Origin: an uncultured Flavobacteriales bacterium
Lineage (GTDB): Bacteria; Bacteroidota; Bacteroidia; Flavobacteriales_D; Sanyastnellaceae
Direction: 5' to 3'
NCBI GenBank assembly: GCA_905478325.1
Contig: CAJQIB010000008.1
Span: forward strand, 62,001-126,000
DNA length: 64,000 nucleotides
Shown here: piece after piece, positions 25,900 through 34,049 of the stretch
Layout of the letters: every line of letters starts with the position of its first letter
Numbering within the stretch: the first letter of the stretch is position 1
Translations under genes and position numbers: made by a program
The notes under the pieces: model-generated
Seen by the model: the letters and a program-made list of their open reading frames with translations, nothing else
Databases searched by the model: none
Told to the model about the DNA's origin: nothing

Positions 25900-27297
25900 A
25901 TGAGAAGCATGAAGAAGGAACTGATTTTTATGATCGCATTGCTCATTGCGATTCCCCAATTGACTTTGGGCCAATCACGCTATGGAGATACCGAGGAACA
26001 GCAGCTGCTTTGTAAGGAGGCACTCAGTGTCTATGTGAGCTACAAGAAGCAAAAGAATTATGACGAGGCTTACATCCAATGGTTAAAGGCCTGTGATGTA
26101 TGCCCGGCGACTGCTCGGGAAGGACTGTATTCTGATGGGATTCGCTTCTTGAAAAATGAGGTTAAAAAAGCGACGAGCCTCGAAGACTCAGCACGTGTAG
26201 CCTCTCTAACGGATAGCATATTCCTGCTTTATGACCAACGCATGGAATTGTATCCAGCGACCAAGAAGCGTCCCAACAACAGGTGCTTCATCCTTGGCTA
26301 CAAAGCCTCTGATTTTTACAAGTTCAACAGGGATGACCCCACAACGGCTAACGCATGGTTTAAGGAGAGCATCGATTGCTTGAAAGAACAAACGTCAGCC
26401 GCTGTTTTGAGTCAATACTATGTCACTTCTTTTTATGCTATGAAGGCGTTGGAAGGTGACTCTGCAAAAGAAAAACTCGGTGAAATGTTGACTGAGTATT
26501 TGGTTTTGACCGATTACATCGAGTCGAACATCGCGAATGCGGTCGATGCTGAAGACACCAAAACTGCCACTGGCTTTCAAAAGGCCAAGAAGAATATTGA
26601 TGAAGTGTTCATCGCCATTGCACAATGTGAGGACATGGTTCCAGTCCTGAGCGCAAAAATCGCCAGCGATTCGAGCAACATGGATTTGAAGCAAAAAGTG
26701 CTTCGTTTGTTGAATCAAAAGGACTGCTCAGACAACGATCTCTATCTACCTGTCGCTGAGGCAGTTCACAATCAAGAGCCAAGTCATCCTTCTGCTTTCG
26801 CGATTGGGACTGAGCAATCCAAAGTAGAAAACTTCACTGAAGCCTTGCGCTACATGGAGCAGGCCGTTGAGCTTTGCGCCGGTTGCACTGAAATGGAAAC
26901 ATACTTGCTCAAAACAGGAAAGATTGCCTCCTTCTTAGGTAAGACAGCTGCTGCAAGGAGTTATGCTCAAGAAGTACTCAGCATTAATAGCGAAAGCGCA
27001 GATGCCCTGATGTTGATCGGAGACGCGATTGCCGGCGCTGCATCAAAATGTAACGACGGTGCCTTAGGAAGCCGTTTGGCATACTTGCGCGCTTGCGACT
27101 ACTATCAGCGAGCTGTGAACAAAGGGAACGAAGAAACTGCTGCGAAAGCCCGTAAGAAATTAAGCGCCAACAGCAAGCAATTCCCTAGCATGGAAGAGAT
27201 TTTCGCAGTCGGGAAAAGCAAAGGAGACAACATCCAAATCCCAACGATTTCGGGATGCCCTTGTTCTGGTGAAAGCACCGTCATCCGTGTACGATAA
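25900..27297 (+). CDS. Periplasmic tetratricopeptide-repeat protein
   Basis: A 465-residue protein with a signal peptide (core IFMIALLIAIPQLTLG, cleaved before Q) and a long helical body with TPR-like repeats, clearest at ~305-345 (FAIGTEQSKVENFTEALRYM) and ~360-430. Pairs of Cys recur (for example CDVCP, CAGC, CPCSG). The ATG is 10 nt after the preceding barrel gene; a second ATG three codons on is equivalent. Conserved in place between the coaX-linked barrel and lptC, it may be an assembly partner of either. Confidence 0.75.
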   Translation: MRSMKKELIFMIALLIAIPQLTLGQSRYGDTEEQQLLCKEALSVYVSYKKQKNYDEAYIQWLKACDVCPATAREGLYSDGIRFLKNEVKKATSLEDSARVASLTDSIFLLYDQRMELYPATKKRPNNRCFILGYKASDFYKFNRDDPTTANAWFKESIDCLKEQTSAAVLSQYYVTSFYAMKALEGDSAKEKLGEMLTEYLVLTDYIESNIANAVDAEDTKTATGFQKAKKNIDEVFIAIAQCEDMVPVLSAKIASDSSNMDLKQKVLRLLNQKDCSDNDLYLPVAEAVHNQEPSHPSAFAIGTEQSKVENFTEALRYMEQAVELCAGCTEMETYLLKTGKIASFLGKTAAARSYAQEVLSINSESADALMLIGDAIAGAASKCNDGALGSRLAYLRACDYYQRAVNKGNEETAAKARKKLSANSKQFPSMEEIFAVGKSKGDNIQIPTISGCPCSGESTVIRVR

Positions 27298-27316
27298 TCG
27301 ATCTAATCGATTCAGA

Positions 27317-27871
27317 ATGGGGCACGTTTCAGTGCTTTTCTTCTTACTGAGTTGCTCTAATTCTGATGCGGAATTAACGGCATTTGCAGCGTCGGATGAA
27401 GCGCCGGTTCAGCAGATTGAAAATGGGCGTTTTCAGTACTCTGAAAAAGGTGAAATCATCCATGTCTTAACAGCGAATATCCTTCGTCGCGTCGAAAAGG
27501 GCACGGCTGAAACTTCGGAGGACGTCGTTGAGGTCCGGGATGGTTTTGAATTGTTCATGGGTGGCGATGAGAATGACTTCGAGGCGCACATGCAAGCGCA
27601 GACAGGTTGGCTCGATGAGAAAAACCTTCGACTCGTGGCGGAAGACAAGGTCGTTCTCCGCAACATCTCAGGCGATATTCTCGAAACTGAATACCTGGTC
27701 TGGGCGGAAGATTCTGATCGCGTGTGGACCAATCGTCCTGTAATGATCACGAGCAAAGACGGCATTCTCTATGGAGAGGGGCTTGAGTCAGACGCTCGTT
27801 TTGAAAACTACCGCATCCTTCATCCTTCAGGAGAAATCATTTTAGAAGGCATGGAACTCACTGCGCCGTGA
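27317..27871 (+). CDS. lptC: LPS export protein LptC
   Basis: A ~184-residue LptC, the bitopic protein that receives LPS from LptB2FG in the inner membrane and passes it to the periplasmic bridge. The N-terminus (MGHVSVLFFLLSCSNSD) looks like a lipoprotein signal (lipobox LLSC), common for Bacteroidota LptC. The body has the jellyroll repeats (ENGRFQYSEKGEIIHVLTA; LVAEDKVVLRNISGDILETE). A GTG 48 nt upstream inside the TPR gene would be the longer choice, but the ATG gives the export signal directly. LptB is encoded 31 kb away in this window. Confidence 0.85.
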   Translation: MGHVSVLFFLLSCSNSDAELTAFAASDEAPVQQIENGRFQYSEKGEIIHVLTANILRRVEKGTAETSEDVVEVRDGFELFMGGDENDFEAHMQAQTGWLDEKNLRLVAEDKVVLRNISGDILETEYLVWAEDSDRVWTNRPVMITSKDGILYGEGLESDARFENYRILHPSGEIILEGMELTAP

Positions 27872-27904
27872 TCCCGTTTCGAAAAATATTTTAACTTTCT
27901 CCCA

Positions 27905-28132
27905 ATGGATATCAATCGGGCAATTCAAGTCAGCAAAGCCGCAGAAAAATTTTGGATCTTGATCGTAGCCGCCACCATAGGTGTTACCATCTGGTACATC
28001 GTTCAATATGGTTGGGAGCAACAAAAGCAAACCCTCGTGCTTCCTGCTATTGCCATTGCATGGTATGGTTTTCGACGCTTTTTTCGCAAAAAACTGGAAC
28101 GAGATCTTGAAAGTCAAAACGCGAACACGTGA
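27905..28132 (+). CDS. Small two-span membrane protein
   Basis: A 75-residue protein with two hydrophobic spans (~18-35, ILIVAATIGVTIWYIV, and ~45-60, LVLPAIAIAWYGF) and a basic end (RRFFRKKLERD). A protein of this shape between lptC and the CNNM gene is, as I recall, conserved across Bacteroidota, which argues it is real. Function unknown. A TAACTTTC box (7 of 8 to the -7 consensus) ends 5 nt before its ATG. Confidence 0.7.
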   Translation: MDINRAIQVSKAAEKFWILIVAATIGVTIWYIVQYGWEQQKQTLVLPAIAIAWYGFRRFFRKKLERDLESQNANT

Positions 28133-28160
28133 AAACGAAACCCCGCTTAAAAGTTTTGCG

Positions 28161-28168
28161 TAGGTTTG
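28161..28168 (+). promoter_or_regulatory. -7 box upstream of the CNNM gene
   Basis: TAGGTTTG matches TAnnTTTG exactly, 15 nt before the ATG at 28184. No TTG at the usual -33 spacing was seen, so support is partial. Confidence 0.3.
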
Positions 28169-28183
28169 ATGTAATCCCACTCC

Positions 28184-29482
28184 ATGGATCCTGACCCCGC
28201 GAGTTCGTTCATCATCATTGGCATTTCCCTTTTGGCCTCTGCCTTTTTTTCAGGCATGGAGATTGCCTTTGTTTCAGCAAATCGCTTGCAAATCGAATTG
28301 GATTCGAAGCAGAGCTGGAGAGGCCGTTTGTTGGCGCACCTGGCCAGCAAACCCCAACAATTTATCGCCACCATGTTGGTTGGAAACAACCTTGCCTTGG
28401 TTTTCTGCGGACTCGAGTCTGGTGGACTCATTAGCGAGTGGCTATTTCACGTTTCAGACTGGCCACAAGCCCAGTATCCCATCTTAGCCTTGGCTGTACA
28501 AACGGGCATCACAACGGTTGTCATCCTTGTCTTGGCGGAGTTCATACCCAAGGCACTTTTCCATGCAAATCCGAACTTCTGGCTGCGCTTGTTTGCCGTG
28601 CCTTTGACCATACTGCACTACATCATGGCCATACCAGGGGCATTTGTCGTGTGGCTCAGTCGCCTGGCGATTCGACTGGTTGGAAAGAAACATGCGACAG
28701 ACCCCATCAATGGCCAACAAATGGGCGCCACTGACCTGGATCATTTCATCCGAGAGGTCAGCGGGCGAATGGAACCCGAACAAGAGCTCGAGCATGAGCT
28801 ACAGATCATGCAAAACGCGCTTGAGTTCAACAAAGTCATTGCTCGCGACTGCCTGATTCCCCGAAACGAAGTCGTTGCCGTAGATATGGAGACGTCCTTG
28901 GACGAAGTCCGAGAGCTCTTTGTTTCATCAGGCTTGTCAAAAATCGTAGTCTACAAAGGGGACATCGACCAAACGATTGGTTATGTCCATTCCAAAGATT
29001 TGTTTAAAAATCCGACCTCCGTAAAAAGCATTCTGCATCCGACTTTTGTCGTTCCAGAGCCAATGCCAGCGAGTGATGTTTTACGCCGTTTCATTCAAAG
29101 AAAGCGTCATTTGGCCATCGTTGTCGATGAATTTGGAGGCACTTCGGGCATCCTCACGATGGAAGACATCATGGAACAGTTGATTGGCGACATCGAGGAT
29201 GAGCATGATATCGAAGATCTGATTGAAGAGCAAATCGAACCAGGCTATTGGCGCTTTTCCGCCCGGTTAGACGTCGAAGATTTAAACGAGAAATTCGACT
29301 TAAATCTTCCCGCTATGGATGCCTATGAAACCCTTGGAGGGCTCATGATACATCACGTTGAAGACATCCCAGAGCCTGGATTTACCCTCGAATTGGATAC
29401 GTGTACTATGACGGTTGAAGATGTCAGTAGTAGTAAAATCCAGACCATTTTGATACGGACCCAAGAACACGGATCCGCATGA
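28184..29482 (+). CDS. CNNM/CorB-family transporter-like membrane protein (DUF21-CBS-CorC_HlyC)
   Basis: A 432-residue paralogue of GldE with the same architecture: a DUF21 membrane domain (~1-180; SAFFSGMEIAFVSAN), a CBS pair (~200-340; DEFGGTSGILTMEDIMEQLIGDI) and the C-terminal CorC_HlyC domain (YWRFSARLDVEDLNEKF...YETLGGL). Relatives are implicated in Mg2+/Co2+ efflux; 'hemolysin' labels are historical. It keeps the usual place between the lptC cluster and the PpiD-like gene. Substrate not determined. Confidence 0.88.
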   Translation: MDPDPASSFIIIGISLLASAFFSGMEIAFVSANRLQIELDSKQSWRGRLLAHLASKPQQFIATMLVGNNLALVFCGLESGGLISEWLFHVSDWPQAQYPILALAVQTGITTVVILVLAEFIPKALFHANPNFWLRLFAVPLTILHYIMAIPGAFVVWLSRLAIRLVGKKHATDPINGQQMGATDLDHFIREVSGRMEPEQELEHELQIMQNALEFNKVIARDCLIPRNEVVAVDMETSLDEVRELFVSSGLSKIVVYKGDIDQTIGYVHSKDLFKNPTSVKSILHPTFVVPEPMPASDVLRRFIQRKRHLAIVVDEFGGTSGILTMEDIMEQLIGDIEDEHDIEDLIEEQIEPGYWRFSARLDVEDLNEKFDLNLPAMDAYETLGGLMIHHVEDIPEPGFTLELDTCTMTVEDVSSSKIQTILIRTQEHGSA

Positions 29483-29597
29483 AAAACATAAAAACAACCC
29501 CGTTCGTTGTCATCTTACAACGACAACCTCGCTTGCAGTTCAACGCATTGCGTGATTTCCCTTATCTTCGCGAACCTTTATTAGAAGTCGATTTACC

Positions 29598-31658
29598 ATG
29601 TCAATGATTGAAAAAATCCGCAACCGTCAAGGCTTGCTCATCGTTATGATCGGATTTGGAATGCTAGGTTTCCTCGTTCCTTATGACGCCGTTATGGCCT
29701 TAATTGGCCAAGGTGGAAACCGCGATGTTGGAGAAGTCAACGGACGCGAAATCTCCGCCTTAGAATACCAATCCGAACTGCAAGAACGCCGTCGGCTTGG
29801 CTTTAACGGAGATCAACTGAGTGAAGAAGTCTGGAATGACCTGACTACAGGTATCATTCTCAATGATGATTTCGATGCACTCGGACTGACCGTTTCAGAC
29901 AACGAATATCAAGAAATGCTATTCGGCTCTGGGTTCTCACCGTATATGAATCGAGCGTTCTATTCCAACTCCGAAAACAAGCAATTCTGGCAGCAGAATT
30001 TCGGGGCCATGTTGAATACGCCAAAAGGGAAGTCCGATTTCATGGCGTATAAAGCCCTCATTTCGGATAAGAGAGTTCGCGAGAAGTACGACAATATGGT
30101 GAATGCCGGCATTTACGCCAATAGCCTCGAAGGAGAAGCGGATTATTTGCAAGCCAACCGCAAGGTCACCTTTCAATACGTCCTCAAGTCGTATGCAAGC
30201 ATACCAGATAGCACAGTCTCTGTAAGCGACTCCGATGTGAAGTCATTTTACAACGCGCACAAATCTGATGTTGAATACAAGGAGACCGATGGTCGCAGTG
30301 TAACCTATGCACGAATCGCCGTGAAGGCTTCCGCTGACGATGCCCTTGCAATCGAAGCTGACTTGAATTCCTTGAAAACCGTTTGGGAGTCAACTGCAGA
30401 AAGTGACAGCCAATTTGTTGCTACGGTAAACGAAGCTCCTTTTCAACCGATGTCGCTAAAATTCAGCGATGTTGAGACGGATGTGAATGAAGCGACCTTC
30501 TTTGATTCGAAGGAAGGTGATTTGGTTGGTCCATACCTCAAAAATCAATCCTACCGTTTGGCGCGCGTGATGTCATTCAGCAGCGAACCAGACAGCGTTT
30601 CTTGTCGTCACATTTTGTTGCAGGCTACCAACCCTTCTGACGCTTCTGAAATGGATGCGCTCATGGCACGTGCTGATAGCTTGAAACGGGCCCTTCGCCG
30701 GGGTGCCAAGTTTGAAAATTTGGTAACCGAATTTAGCAGTGACCCGGGATCGATGGCGACAGGTGGTTTCTATGATTTCTTCACACGTGGCCGAATGACG
30801 AAGGCATTTGAGGATTTTTGTTTCGAAAATAAGCCGGGCAAAATCGGAGCGGTAAAAACACAGTATGGAGTTCACCTCATCGAGGTCATGGAGCATACGG
30901 CATCTAAGAGCCGTGTTTCCATTGCTATGATTGAACGCCCATTGGAACCGTCGTCTGAAACTTCGCGTTCAGCCTACAGTGCTGCAAGTGAGTTTGCCAT
31001 TAGCACCAGCGACAAGGAATCCTTCATGCAGTCCGCTGGAGAAGCTGGATACCCTACGAACATTGCTAAAGATATTCGCCGTCAGGCCAATTCCGTTTCT
31101 GGATTGCGTAGTGCTCGCGAACTCGTGTCTTGGTCATTCAACGCAGTGGAAGGAGAGGTCTCCAACCCTATTTTGATTGATGACACATACGTCGTTGCTT
31201 TTCTTGATCAAGTGTCTAAAAATGGTGTCCCAGCATTTGACCATGTTGAAGATCGTATGCGCACCGGAGCGATCCGAGAAGCAAAAGCGAATCTCTACGC
31301 GGACCTCATGGCAACCGGAACCATGGAGGAAGTGGCAGCAGCCATTGGAGGACAGGTTCTCACAGCATCAGATGTGGCTTTGAAGTTTCCAACACTGAAG
31401 GGTGCTGGAGCTCTTCCTGAGCCTGAGGTCGTTGGTACAGCCTTCGCAATTGAAGTTGGCAATATGTCACAACCGCTCATCGGAGCCAATGGCGTGTGGG
31501 TGGTTGCTCCTTCTTCGATTCGAGAAGCGGCTGAAAAAACAGACTTCCTCTCAGAACAATCAAGTGCTTTGGCCCGTGCACGAGGTGCGGCAACATTGCG
31601 CATTTCAAATGCAATGCTCGAGGCTGCCGATCTTGAGGACAATCGCGGAGCGAACTAA
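29598..31658 (+). CDS. PpiD/SurA-type periplasmic peptidyl-prolyl isomerase
   Basis: A 686-residue membrane-anchored foldase: a single N-terminal transmembrane helix (~12-36, GLLIVMIGFGMLGFLVPY), a SurA_N-like chaperone region (VGEVNGREISALEYQSELQERR), and a PpiC/parvulin domain at ~335-435 (SCRHILLQATNPSDASE...FSSDPGSMATGGFYDFF...TQYGVHLIEV). It should assist folding of envelope proteins after Sec export. Size and order match Bacteroidota PpiD-like proteins. It is preceded by a 115-nt gap with a weak promoter-like TATCTTCG and ends at a strong bidirectional terminator. Confidence 0.88.
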   Translation: MSMIEKIRNRQGLLIVMIGFGMLGFLVPYDAVMALIGQGGNRDVGEVNGREISALEYQSELQERRRLGFNGDQLSEEVWNDLTTGIILNDDFDALGLTVSDNEYQEMLFGSGFSPYMNRAFYSNSENKQFWQQNFGAMLNTPKGKSDFMAYKALISDKRVREKYDNMVNAGIYANSLEGEADYLQANRKVTFQYVLKSYASIPDSTVSVSDSDVKSFYNAHKSDVEYKETDGRSVTYARIAVKASADDALAIEADLNSLKTVWESTAESDSQFVATVNEAPFQPMSLKFSDVETDVNEATFFDSKEGDLVGPYLKNQSYRLARVMSFSSEPDSVSCRHILLQATNPSDASEMDALMARADSLKRALRRGAKFENLVTEFSSDPGSMATGGFYDFFTRGRMTKAFEDFCFENKPGKIGAVKTQYGVHLIEVMEHTASKSRVSIAMIERPLEPSSETSRSAYSAASEFAISTSDKESFMQSAGEAGYPTNIAKDIRRQANSVSGLRSARELVSWSFNAVEGEVSNPILIDDTYVVAFLDQVSKNGVPAFDHVEDRMRTGAIREAKANLYADLMATGTMEEVAAAIGGQVLTASDVALKFPTLKGAGALPEPEVVGTAFAIEVGNMSQPLIGANGVWVVAPSSIREAAEKTDFLSEQSSALARARGAATLRISNAMLEAADLEDNRGAN

Positions 31659-31678
31659 GCCAACGTTTTTTCCGAATG

Positions 31679-31704
31679 AAAAGGCCCGCTTTAGCGGGCC
31701 TTTT
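31679..31704. terminator. Bidirectional intrinsic terminator shared by the PpiD-like gene and queA
   Basis: An 11-bp perfect stem (AAAAGGCCCGC, loop TTTA, GCGGGCCTTTT) followed by TTTTTGTTTT on the plus strand and, by symmetry, a U-rich tract on the minus strand. It closes the plus-strand operon 20 nt after the foldase stop, and it also holds the last codons of queA, whose TAA stop lies in the loop. Confidence 0.9.
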
Positions 31705-32938
31705 TGTTTTCTATCTCCAGGTAGCTTCCGTCTCCATAACTCAGGAATCGAAATCCGTCCTTCAACGCCTCTTCGTAGACTCGCTTCCAACGCTCGCCAA
31801 TAGCAGCTGCCACCAAGCAGAGCAAGGTGCTCTTGGGTAAGTGAAAATTCGTCACCAAGGCTTGACATGATCGAATACGGTAGGTCGGGACCATCATGAT
31901 GGATGTATGGAACGTCCAATCTTGACCTTGCAATTGATCCATTGCCCAACTCATTGCTTTGGCCATGTCCCAATTCAGCGTTTCGTCAAGCGAATGCAAC
32001 TCATTTGCCCACTCCCATTGACCCAAACCTTCGGGTTGTTCGCCATTCTTTTTCCATTTTAAAGCAAGCCAATACAAGCTCTCCAAGGTGCGAAGAGTCG
32101 TCGTTCCTGTCACAACACGATGCACACCCTCTTTGGCCAAATTCGCCAGGGATTCAAACGAAACCACACAGTGTTCTCCATGCATCACATGGTCGACAAC
32201 CACACCGGTCGTCAGAGGTTTAAACGTTCCTGCGCCGACATGCAAGGTGACGGAATGCAGCGTCCCCGCTTCGCGCAGTTTGGCCAATAACGGCTCGTCA
32301 TAATGCAATCCTGCAGTTGGAGCGGCTACCGATCCAGGCACTTCTGCATAAACGGTTTGATAATCCTGAGCGTCTTGAACCTCATCTTTTCGACGCATGT
32401 AAGGCGGCAATGGGGTATTGCCTAACATTTCCAAGAGCTCTCCCCAAGTTGTGTTACCCCCTTCCTCTCCCCATTCAAAGCGCACTTGCCGCGTTCCTTC
32501 CTCGATTTCATGCAATTGCGCTTGAACATTCCATTTGGCTCGTTCTCCCTCACCTTGCAAGGATGCTTTCCCATCGCGCCACCGTCTGGCCCCACGGACC
32601 AAACAACGCCAAATTAAGGGCTCTGTACAGCACAACGCCTGTTCCATTGTCATTCCGACGGGTTCCAATAGAAATAGCTCTAGTCGGCCTCCAGTGGGTT
32701 TTTGCAACATCAATCTCGCTCTGATGACCCGCGTGTCGTTGACCCACAATTGAAATCCTTTCGGAAGAAGGCCAGGAAGGTCCTCAAATGTTCCGGCGGA
32801 AGCAATCTTGGATTCAGAAACATGCAACAGCCGTGCACGCGATCGAGGCTCCAACGGGTGCAACGCTATCGCCGCTTCGGGCAAATCATAATCAAAGGCA
32901 TCTGAATCCAGCTGCAACAGGGGTTGAATCTCTTTCAC
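31691..32938 (-). CDS. queA: S-adenosylmethionine:tRNA ribosyltransferase-isomerase
   Basis: A 415-residue QueA, which transfers the ribosyl part of SAM to preQ1 at position 34 of GUN tRNAs, forming epoxyqueuosine. The N-terminus FDYDLPEAAIALHPLEPRSRARLL and LWVNDTRVIRARL, then TLHVGAGTFKPL and HGEHC motifs are typical. At 415 residues it is longer than E. coli QueA (~356), as in other Bacteroidota. The start is a GTG at 32938; no in-frame ATG lies close. An exact -7 box ends 4 nt before it. Its 3' end is inside the shared terminator. Confidence 0.93.
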   Translation of the reverse strand: MKEIQPLLQLDSDAFDYDLPEAAIALHPLEPRSRARLLHVSESKIASAGTFEDLPGLLPKGFQLWVNDTRVIRARLMLQKPTGGRLELFLLEPVGMTMEQALCCTEPLIWRCLVRGARRWRDGKASLQGEGERAKWNVQAQLHEIEEGTRQVRFEWGEEGGNTTWGELLEMLGNTPLPPYMRRKDEVQDAQDYQTVYAEVPGSVAAPTAGLHYDEPLLAKLREAGTLHSVTLHVGAGTFKPLTTGVVVDHVMHGEHCVVSFESLANLAKEGVHRVVTGTTTLRTLESLYWLALKWKKNGEQPEGLGQWEWANELHSLDETLNWDMAKAMSWAMDQLQGQDWTFHTSIMMVPTYRIRSCQALVTNFHLPKSTLLCLVAAAIGERWKRVYEEALKDGFRFLSYGDGSYLEIENKKAR

Positions 32939-32942
32939 ATAA

Positions 32943-32950
32943 CAAAAATA
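32943..32950 (-). promoter_or_regulatory. -7 promoter box of queA, implying a leaderless mRNA
   Basis: Minus-strand TATTTTTG matches TAnnTTTG exactly and ends 4 nt before the queA GTG. TTTTG at 32971-32967 gives a -33 element at spacing 16, slightly short. The first transcribed base would be at or beside the start codon. Confidence 0.5.
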
Positions 32951-33008
32951 GCAGGTAACAGCACCTCAAAAGCTAGAATCGCATCCTCAGTTCATTACTT
33001 TCGTGTCA

Positions 33009-33968
33009 ATGTCAAAGAAACTGGTCATCGGAGCCGCCGGGCAATTGGGTATCGAATTGGTCCTTGCCCTGCAATCAAAGCACGGAGTTGATTCCATTCA
33101 TATCGCGGACATCCGCGTTCCTGAAAACGAACAACTTTTAAAAAGCACCTTTCTTCATCTCGACGCTACTGACGAAGGCGCCATGCACAAAGTCCTCGAA
33201 GAGGGCCAGTATGAGGAGGTGTATCACCTTGCCGCCATGTTGAGCGCAACGGGAGAGAAAAGACCCTTAGCCGCTTGGGATTTGAACATGCAATCACTGC
33301 TCAATGTCCTTGAAGCTGCGAAAGAAGGTTGGATTGAGCGGGTTTTCTGGCCCAGCTCCATCGCCGTATTCGGACCATCTACGCCCAAGACGAATGTCCC
33401 TCAAGATGCTGTTCTAGATCCGACAACGGTCTATGGTATTTCAAAGCAAGCTGGTGAATACTGGTGTCGATACTACCATGAGAAATACGGCATTGATGTT
33501 CGCAGCTTGCGCTATCCTGGACTGATCGGCCACCGTTCCGTCCCGGGAGGAGGCACCACCGATTACGCCGTCGAGATTTATGAATATGCCGCCTCGAAAA
33601 AGCCCTACACCTGCTTTTTGAAAGCAGACCAAGCGTTGCCTATGATGTACATGGACGACGCCGTTCGCGCAACCATGGAATTGATGGCCGCACCCAAGGA
33701 AAATATTCGAATTCGAACCTCGTACAATCTGCATGCTATGAGTTTCACTCCTGCAGAAGTTGGAGAGAGTATTCGGCAATTGATCCCTGAGTTCGACCTG
33801 AATTATGACCCGGATCACCGTCAGGCCATTGCGACGACGTGGCCTGAATCCATCGACGACCATGCCGCCAGTGCCGATTGGGGCTGGAAACCGGAGTTGA
33901 ATCTGGACGCCATGACCAAGGTGATGTTGGAAGCCTACCAAAGCCGTGTCATTCACATTGCACCCTGA
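33009..33968 (+). CDS. NAD-dependent epimerase-type L-threonine 3-dehydrogenase
   Basis: A ~319-residue short-chain/extended Rossmann protein: GAAGQLG (8-14) binds NAD; a Ser in WPSSIAVFG and the YGISK pair (Tyr ~141, Lys ~145) form the SDR active site; the LRYPGLIG and GGGTTDYAVEIY segments are those of the Bacteroidota/eukaryotic-type threonine dehydrogenase that oxidises threonine to 2-amino-3-ketobutyrate. A general sugar epimerase is the alternative. The ATG at 33009 is preferred to a GTG 6 nt upstream. It is divergent from queA; a TACTTTCG box (7 of 8) ends 5 nt before the ATG. Confidence 0.85.
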   Translation: MSKKLVIGAAGQLGIELVLALQSKHGVDSIHIADIRVPENEQLLKSTFLHLDATDEGAMHKVLEEGQYEEVYHLAAMLSATGEKRPLAAWDLNMQSLLNVLEAAKEGWIERVFWPSSIAVFGPSTPKTNVPQDAVLDPTTVYGISKQAGEYWCRYYHEKYGIDVRSLRYPGLIGHRSVPGGGTTDYAVEIYEYAASKKPYTCFLKADQALPMMYMDDAVRATMELMAAPKENIRIRTSYNLHAMSFTPAEVGESIRQLIPEFDLNYDPDHRQAIATTWPESIDDHAASADWGWKPELNLDAMTKVMLEAYQSRVIHIAP

Positions 33969-34016
33969 AGTAAAGTCTTCAACTTACCCGCTGCGCTAAC
34001 GTCGGATGGTTTTTCT

Positions 34017-34045
34017 TTGCTTTCTTCATCGCACAACTTGATTTG
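34017..34045 (+). promoter_or_regulatory. Promoter of cysS, implying a leaderless mRNA
   Basis: TTG at 34017-34019, spacer 18, then TTGATTTG at 34038-34045 (7 of 8 to TAnnTTTG), ending 4 nt before the cysS ATG (34050). Both elements are at consensus spacing, which makes this one of the better leaderless candidates in the window. Confidence 0.5.
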
Positions 34046-34049
34046 ACGC

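Noticed and set aside
29505-29522. Hairpin CGTTGT-CATCTT-ACAACG after the CNNM gene as a terminator
   Set aside because: Six to seven base pairs and no U-run on either strand; too weak to call.
29563-29570. TATCTTCG as the promoter of the PpiD-like gene
   Set aside because: One mismatch in the -7 box and no TTG at 17-23 nt; the nearest are at 12 and 27 nt.
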